Of a stretch of 63,546 bases of DNA, positions 59,211 to 63,546 are shown in pieces. The first letter of the stretch is position 1, and every line of letters begins with the position of its first letter. Source of the stretch: JBBIPZ01 sp037442505 [NCBI: Deltaproteobacteria bacterium]. Lineage in GTDB: Bacteria; CALINM01. Made by a program: the position numbers and the translations under genes. The notes beneath the pieces were generated by a model. That model had not been told where the DNA came from. It made no database searches and was given only the letters and a program-made list of their open reading frames with translations. Where the stretch lies: the NCBI GenBank assembly GCA_037442505.1, contig JBBIPZ010000008.1:14740-78285 (forward strand), written 5' to 3'.

Positions 59211-60246
59211 CTTTAAGCCTTTCTCCCCAGACTGCATTTCCAATGTCTTTCAAAAGTACCCACTCTACATGATCATCTTTTCGTTTTTTATCATGATAAA
59301 TGAATTCTTTTAACTTATTCAAAGGCACCTTTATATGCGTCGGGAGGTTGTAAGCTTTAATAACTTTAACAATTTCATCGTAAGCATCTTCACCTATATA
59401 GCCTTTTTTCAGGCTTAGCGCTGCAGCATAACAAATACCAACAGCAACAGCTTCACCATGAAGTATCCGCCAGTTTTTATATCTCTCTATAGCATGACCA
59501 ATTGTGTGTCCAAGGTTAAGCAATGCACGATCACCTACCTCTTTTTCATCACTTCTGACTACATCAACTTTTATTTTTACACAATTTTTAACAATATGTA
59601 AGACTGCATCTACATTTCTTGCTAAAATCAAGTTCCTTTTCATTTTTAAAAACTCAAAAAGATGTTTGTCTTTAATTAAAGCAGATTTTATTACTTCTGC
59701 CATACCTGAAAGATACTCATTATTAGGCAATGTTTTTAAAAAAGCGGTATCAATAAAAACAAATAGTGGCTGATAGAAAGTTCCCACGAGATTTTTTCCT
59801 GTTTTTAAATTATATCCCGTTTTCCCGCCAATCGAACTATCTACCTGCGATAATAAGGTAGTAGGAATATGTATCAGCGGTATTCCTCTATGGTAAGTAG
59901 AAGCAACAAATCCCCCCAAATCTCCAACTACACCACCACCAAACGCAATTAATGCTGTTTTTCTCGTTGCGCCATTTAATGACAATTTATCATAAATTTC
60001 TGACACAGTTTTGATATTTTTATACTTCTCGCCATCAGGAATCAAATGATAGAAGCAGTTTAAATTACTCAAACAATCAGTTAAATATTTGCCCCACAAT
60101 TGCCAGATTGTATTATTGCTTAAAATGAAACATTTTTCAACATTATGGATTTTCAAGACATCAGAAATCTCTGACAGTATGTTGTGTCCTATAAAGATAT
60201 CAACTACTTTATCCTTTCCTTTTATCTCTAAATTGATTTTTTCCAT
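59197..60246 (-). CDS. aroB: 3-dehydroquinate synthase
   Basis: 349 residues. NAD-binding and active-site stretches: IPDGEKYKNIKTVSEIYDKL, FGGGVVGDLGGFVASTYHRG, IPTTLLSQVDSSIGGKTGYN, LNLGHTIGHAIE and LHGEAVAVGICYA with metal-binding Glu and His residues. It turns DAHP into 3-dehydroquinate, step two of the shikimate pathway. Overlaps aroK by 19 bases and the TPR gene by 14. Confidence 0.97.
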   Translation of the reverse strand: MEKINLEIKGKDKVVDIFIGHNILSEISDVLKIHNVEKCFILSNNTIWQLWGKYLTDCLSNLNCFYHLIPDGEKYKNIKTVSEIYDKLSLNGATRKTALIAFGGGVVGDLGGFVASTYHRGIPLIHIPTTLLSQVDSSIGGKTGYNLKTGKNLVGTFYQPLFVFIDTAFLKTLPNNEYLSGMAEVIKSALIKDKHLFEFLKMKRNLILARNVDAVLHIVKNCVKIKVDVVRSDEKEVGDRALLNLGHTIGHAIERYKNWRILHGEAVAVGICYAAALSLKKGYIGEDAYDEIVKVIKAYNLPTHIKVPLNKLKEFIYHDKKRKDDHVEWVLLKDIGNAVWGERLKDGEF

Positions 60247-60743
60247 CTTTTATATGCACCTTTAATAATATTAGCTAATTCAAATGGGGAATGGTTACCA
60301 GCTTCACATATATAATGTGCTTTACAATAATATTTTTTTCTAAAATTCAACAGAGCTTCAAGCCCATCCTTTTTAGCAAGAGGTCTTTTTGAAGTTTCAT
60401 TCTCATTATTTAATCTCTGGCTGATTAAAATATCAGACAAAGAGAGATATACAACAAAGCCACTTTTCTTCATTAGCAAAAGATTATCAAAAAAAATTGG
60501 CATTCCACCACCTGTCGCAACCACGACTTTTTTTTCATTAAAAATTGATTGAAGTGTAGTTCTCTCTTCAACCCTAAAAAAAATTTCTCCATATTCAGAA
60601 AATATTTCAGATATGCTTAAACCAAATCTGTCTTCAATTAATTTATCAGTGTCAATAAATCTCCAACCCAATCTGTCAGCTAATTCTCTGCCAACAGTTG
60701 TTTTGCCACTACCCATAAAACCAATTAAATAGATTTTTTCCAT
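60228..60743 (-). CDS. aroK: Shikimate kinase
   Basis: 171 residues. Walker A IGFMGSGKTTVGRELADRLG at about 7-26, shikimate-contact FIDTDKLIEDRFGLSISEIF, Arg in FFRVEERTTLQSI, and ATGGGMPIFFDN, all as in AroK. The lid has RPLAKKDG. It phosphorylates shikimate with ATP. Overlaps aroC by 19 bases and aroB by 19, so the three are translated as a unit. Confidence 0.96.
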   Translation of the reverse strand: MEKIYLIGFMGSGKTTVGRELADRLGWRFIDTDKLIEDRFGLSISEIFSEYGEIFFRVEERTTLQSIFNEKKVVVATGGGMPIFFDNLLLMKKSGFVVYLSLSDILISQRLNNENETSKRPLAKKDGLEALLNFRKKYYCKAHYICEAGNHSPFELANIIKGAYKRWKKSI

Positions 60744-61918
60744 AACTTTGAGATAGATGCTTGATAATTCCTGAAATACTGCTCTATTTCAGCAAGACTA
60801 TCTCTACCAAATTTATCCATAAAGACATTGGCAATTCCTATCGCAAGCATCGACTCTGCGACAACAGAACATGCTGGAACAGCTGTCACATCTGAACGTT
60901 CGTACACAGCGTTTTCACAGGTTAATGTTCTTAAATTAAAGGATGGCAAAGGGGTTAGCATAGTGGGAATTGGCTTCATAAAACATGTAAGTACAATGTC
61001 CTCTCCATTTGTCATTCCACCTTCCACACCACCTGCATAGTTAGTCTTACGATATACACTACGTTTAGTAGAGTAGTATATCGCATCGTGGAACTGTTTT
61101 CCGGTTAATCTTGATGAAAAGAAACCGCCACCAACAGAAACCAACTTAACGGCAGGAATACTCATAAGCAGCATGGTTAACTGTGCATCAAGTTTAGTAT
61201 CAAACTGAATATGAGAGCCCAATCCCGGTGGCACATTAGTAGCTACCACAGTAAAAACTCCACCTAAAGATGTACCTTCAGTCCTGGCTTTATCAATACG
61301 TTCATAAACATGTTTTCTGTCTTCAAGAGGCATTCTTAGATCGTTACTTTCAGCAAATGCATGAAGCTCTGAAGGCTTAATCTTTTTTTGTAACACCGAT
61401 TTTAAAGATTTTTCGAAATTAAGTCCTACTCCACCAATTTCCCACACAAAACTGTATACTTCAATGTCAAAAGACTTAAGAAAACTTTTAGCTAAAGCAC
61501 CAACAGCAACCCTTGCCGCAGTTTCTCTTGCGCTTGCCCTTTCGAGTATGTCTCTAACATCATCACGACGATACTTTATAACACCAGGTAGGTCAGCATG
61601 TCCAGGACGTGGTTTATAGATTGCCCTTTCATCATTTTTATTAGCAAAAGGTTCCATTATTCCTTTCCAGTTTTTGTGGTCGAGATTTTCTATCTCCATA
61701 GTAATAGGGGCTCCAGTTGTTTCGCCAAACCTGACGCCAGAAGTAAACTTTACATTATCCTCTTCAATCTGCATGCGTTTCCCTCTTCCATACCCAACTT
61801 TACGCCTTTTCAGTTCAGAATTAAAAAAGGAGTGGTCTAACTGGACCCCTCCGGGGAAACTATCAACAATCACGGTAAGTTTGACACCGTGACTTTCTCC
61901 AGCAGTTAAAAATCTCAT
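60725..61918 (-). CDS. aroC: Chorismate synthase
   Basis: 397 residues. Signatures MRFLTAGESHGVKLTVIVDS, RRKVGYGRGKRMQIEEDNVK, YKPRPGHADLPGVIKY, ERASARETAARVAVGALAKS and GGVEGGMTNGEDIVLTCFMK. It uses reduced FMN to make chorismate from EPSP. Its start overlaps the pilQ stop by 4 bases, so the aro genes probably read through from the pilus operon, a linkage known in other Gram-negative bacteria. Confidence 0.98.
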   Translation of the reverse strand: MRFLTAGESHGVKLTVIVDSFPGGVQLDHSFFNSELKRRKVGYGRGKRMQIEEDNVKFTSGVRFGETTGAPITMEIENLDHKNWKGIMEPFANKNDERAIYKPRPGHADLPGVIKYRRDDVRDILERASARETAARVAVGALAKSFLKSFDIEVYSFVWEIGGVGLNFEKSLKSVLQKKIKPSELHAFAESNDLRMPLEDRKHVYERIDKARTEGTSLGGVFTVVATNVPPGLGSHIQFDTKLDAQLTMLLMSIPAVKLVSVGGGFFSSRLTGKQFHDAIYYSTKRSVYRKTNYAGGVEGGMTNGEDIVLTCFMKPIPTMLTPLPSFNLRTLTCENAVYERSDVTAVPACSVVAESMLAIGIANVFMDKFGRDSLAEIEQYFRNYQASISKLWKKSI

Positions 61919-63546
61919 GACGCCTCTGACTCTACAATATTTTTGATTATAGTAGGTGTTAAAAAGATTAGCAGTTCTCTGTTCTCTACAGTTTTTATGT
62001 CTTTTTTGAACAACCAGCCGATAACCGGGATATCCATTAAAAAAGGAACTCCCGACTTTACCTGTCCTTCCTTATTTCTGATAATTCCACCTATAACGAT
62101 AGTCTGTCCATCTCGTACAAGTATTTCGGTTGTTGCCTCGTTTTTATCTATACTTGGAACGCCACGAGCGCTTCTTAAAGCTGTATTAGGGTTGTTATTG
62201 CTAACTTTAACTTTTAGAATAATAGAATTGTCGGGTGTGATTCTTGGTGTAACGGTAAGCATTAGGTTAGCATCAATAAACTGTGTTTGTGTGCCTTTGT
62301 CAGATAATGTTTCGTAGGGTATTGATGATCCCTGTTGTATGTTTGCCTCTATATTATTTAAGGTGGTGATTCTCGGTCTTGATAATATCTTACCAACGCC
62401 TTTATTTTCCATTGCAGTAAGCTGTATATCCAATCCTACACCACTACGTAAATTCACCAAAGCAAAGTTAATCCCTCCACCAGCACCTTGACCAGTAGCA
62501 GCAGGAAGGTTTACAAAATAAGGTATTGGTGTAGCAGCAGTTCCAGTAAAATCAAGAGCAGCTCCACCACCTACGCCAGAAGGAAATGTTGCTGTACCAG
62601 TAGCATCAGCCCTTGAAGATGCACCTGAAAGCCCTGCACGGTATCTATTATTTATATCTTTGAAAAATTTTGCTCCCCACTGGATACCCATTTCCTTACT
62701 AAAATCTGAATTTGCTTCGACAACCCTTGCTTCAATCACAACCTGTTGCGGTGGAGTATCAAGTTTAGCTATCAATTTTTTTGCTTCGTCAATATTTTCT
62801 TTTAAGTCGTTGATAATCAAAGAGTTATTTCTTTTGTCAAGAGTAACAGAGCCTCTCGTGCTAAGAAGTGGTTTTATCTTTGCCTCAAAATCTGATGCGT
62901 CTGCATAATTTACTGGAACTATCTCTAACACCAAGTTGCCTAACTTTTCTTTTATTTTACTGGCAGCAATAAGATCCTCTTGTTCTTTTTTTAACTTTTC
63001 TTTCGGCATCACCCTTATTATGTTGCCAATCTTCTTCATTCCTAAGTTATTAACTTCCATTATAACATCAAGCACCTGATCCCATGGCACCTCTTCCAGC
63101 TGGATACTTACTTTACCACGAACATCATCACTTGTGACTATGTTCAATATCTCTCCATCTAATTTTGCCACCTCAGCAATAAGCTTAAAAATATGTTGGA
63201 TTTCAGCATCTTTAAGGTTTATAGATACTGGCCTACCTTTGTATTGTGAAACAATATCTTTTTCAACTTTTTTCTCTTCTTTTTGTTCCTCTTTTGGTTT
63301 AATGGTAACTACAACCGTCTTTTCAGCCTTTTCAACCTTTTGTTTAACTGATTCTGGTGTTTCTTTTACTGCAGGAGTTTTAATCTCTGGCAAAGTAGTA
63401 ACTTCCTTTGATTCTTCCTTTTTTTCTATCTTTGTTACTGGTGGTTTTGATTCAGATTCAACTTTTGTTTCAATTTTTGGCTGTTCTTTAATAACTTCCT
63501 TTGATTCTTCCTTTTTTTCTATCTTTGTTACTGGTGGTTTTGATTC
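61915..63546 (-). CDS. pilQ: Type IV pilus secretin PilQ, C-terminal part (runs off right edge)
   Basis: At least 544 codons, open to the right edge, so the N-terminus is missing; the TTG at 63393 is internal. The first 100 residues seen are a Lys/Glu/Pro linker with a 31-residue direct repeat (ESKPPVTKIEKKEESKEV). Then an N0/STN-type domain (NLKDAEIQHIFKLIAEVAKL), an N1/KH-type domain (EIVPVNYADASDFEAKIKPL) and the secretin barrel (QVVIEARVVEANSDFSKEMG, RPRITTLNNIEANIQQGSSI, TIVIGGIIRNKEGQVKSGVP, FLMDIPVIGWLFKK). It forms the outer-membrane pore for type IV pili; a type II GspD is less likely given the domain order and aro genes. Confidence 0.9.
   Translation of the reverse strand, partial: ESKPPVTKIEKKEESKEVIKEQPKIETKVESESKPPVTKIEKKEESKEVTTLPEIKTPAVKETPESVKQKVEKAEKTVVVTIKPKEEQKEEKKVEKDIVSQYKGRPVSINLKDAEIQHIFKLIAEVAKLDGEILNIVTSDDVRGKVSIQLEEVPWDQVLDVIMEVNNLGMKKIGNIIRVMPKEKLKKEQEDLIAASKIKEKLGNLVLEIVPVNYADASDFEAKIKPLLSTRGSVTLDKRNNSLIINDLKENIDEAKKLIAKLDTPPQQVVIEARVVEANSDFSKEMGIQWGAKFFKDINNRYRAGLSGASSRADATGTATFPSGVGGGAALDFTGTAATPIPYFVNLPAATGQGAGGGINFALVNLRSGVGLDIQLTAMENKGVGKILSRPRITTLNNIEANIQQGSSIPYETLSDKGTQTQFIDANLMLTVTPRITPDNSIILKVKVSNNNPNTALRSARGVPSIDKNEATTEILVRDGQTIVIGGIIRNKEGQVKSGVPFLMDIPVIGWLFKKDIKTVENRELLIFLTPTIIKNIVESEAS
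63399..63453 (-). repeat. Internal copy of the 55-base pilQ repeat
   Basis: Identical to 63492-63546, 93 bases (31 codons) away, in frame. It encodes ESKPPVTKIEKKEESKEV in the PilQ linker. The bases flanking the match differ (g at 63398, a at 63491). Confidence 0.95.
63492..63546 (-). repeat. Right-edge 55-base copy of the pilQ repeat
   Basis: Identical to 63399-63453 and ending exactly at the window edge, like the 55-base copy at the left edge. The number of further copies beyond the edge is unknown. Confidence 0.95.

Noticed and set aside
1-63546. Many open frames on the strand opposite real genes
   Set aside because: They overlap conserved genes in another frame, lack ribosome sites and show no recognisable domains; they are shadows.
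1-63546. tRNA, rRNA, CRISPR, transposon or phage genes
   Set aside because: Intergenic spaces are short and AT rich; I found no cloverleaf, regular spaced repeats, transposase or integrase motifs.

Overview
This AT-rich window (roughly two thirds A+T) is almost entirely a bacterial flagellar and motility gene cluster, followed by a short housekeeping block. FlgH lipoprotein, FlgI P-ring and a secretin show a Gram-negative (diderm) envelope. A FlhF/FlhG pair, sigma-54-type and sigma-28-type promoters, CsrA/FliW and many HD-GYP/HDOD genes suggest a thermophile-like, low-GC lineage near Deferribacterota; that placement is a guess from gene style. Nearly all genes lie on the minus strand. No rRNA, tRNA, CRISPR array, insertion sequence or phage gene was seen.

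Layout. 1-1161 is the 5' part of fliK, cut by the left edge. 1277-7776 is the basal-body/export-ATPase operon flgB-flgC-fliE-fliF-fliG-fliH-fliI-fliJ-motE. 7851-12154 encodes a secreted TPR protein, a PAS histidine kinase and an NtrC-type sigma-54 activator. 12259-20238 holds sensory and c-di-GMP genes: HD-GYP, chemoreceptor, calcium-loop protein, GGDEF, HDOD, and a PilZ/HD-GYP fusion. 20240-29446 runs flaG-fliD-fliS to two stator pairs, with two response regulators, a PilZ protein and a histidine kinase between. 29512-34647 is flagellin, fliW, csrA, flgL, flgK, flgN and flgM. 34717-39436 is the rod/ring operon flgF-flgG-flgA-flgH-flgI-flgJ, where flgJ is fused to an M23 peptidase. 39573-49456 contains the fliL-fliO-fliP-fliQ-fliR-flhB-flhA-flhF-flhG-fliA operon plus a small response-regulator/HDOD group. 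49754-63546 leaves motility: HDOD, glnD, an amidase, a nitroreductase, mutS, a TPR/zinc-ribbon protein, aroB-aroK-aroC and a truncated pilQ.

Regulation read from the sequence. Five sites match the -24/-12 sigma-54 consensus, before fliK, flgB, the TPR-kinase-activator operon, flgF and fliL. Matches to the sigma-28 consensus (TAAAGTTT-N11-GCCGATAA) stand before flagellin, flgM, a calcium-loop gene and an HDOD gene, with a weak one before the chemoreceptor. The inferred cascade is: the activator operon, which has its own sigma-54 site, turns on hook-basal-body and export genes including fliA; FliA then transcribes flgM, flagellin and accessory genes; FliW/CsrA controls flagellin translation through GGA motifs in a leader of about 108 bases. 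In three of the five sigma-54 units the start codon falls where transcription should begin and no Shine-Dalgarno is present, which predicts leaderless mRNAs.

Both ends of the window are exact 55-base copies of sequence found again nearby inside the same gene (fliK on the left, pilQ on the right). This is what a de Bruijn assembler with k=55 leaves, so the window is probably one whole short-read contig, broken inside two repeat-containing genes. FliM, FliN, FlgD, FlgE and the core che genes are not in the window.
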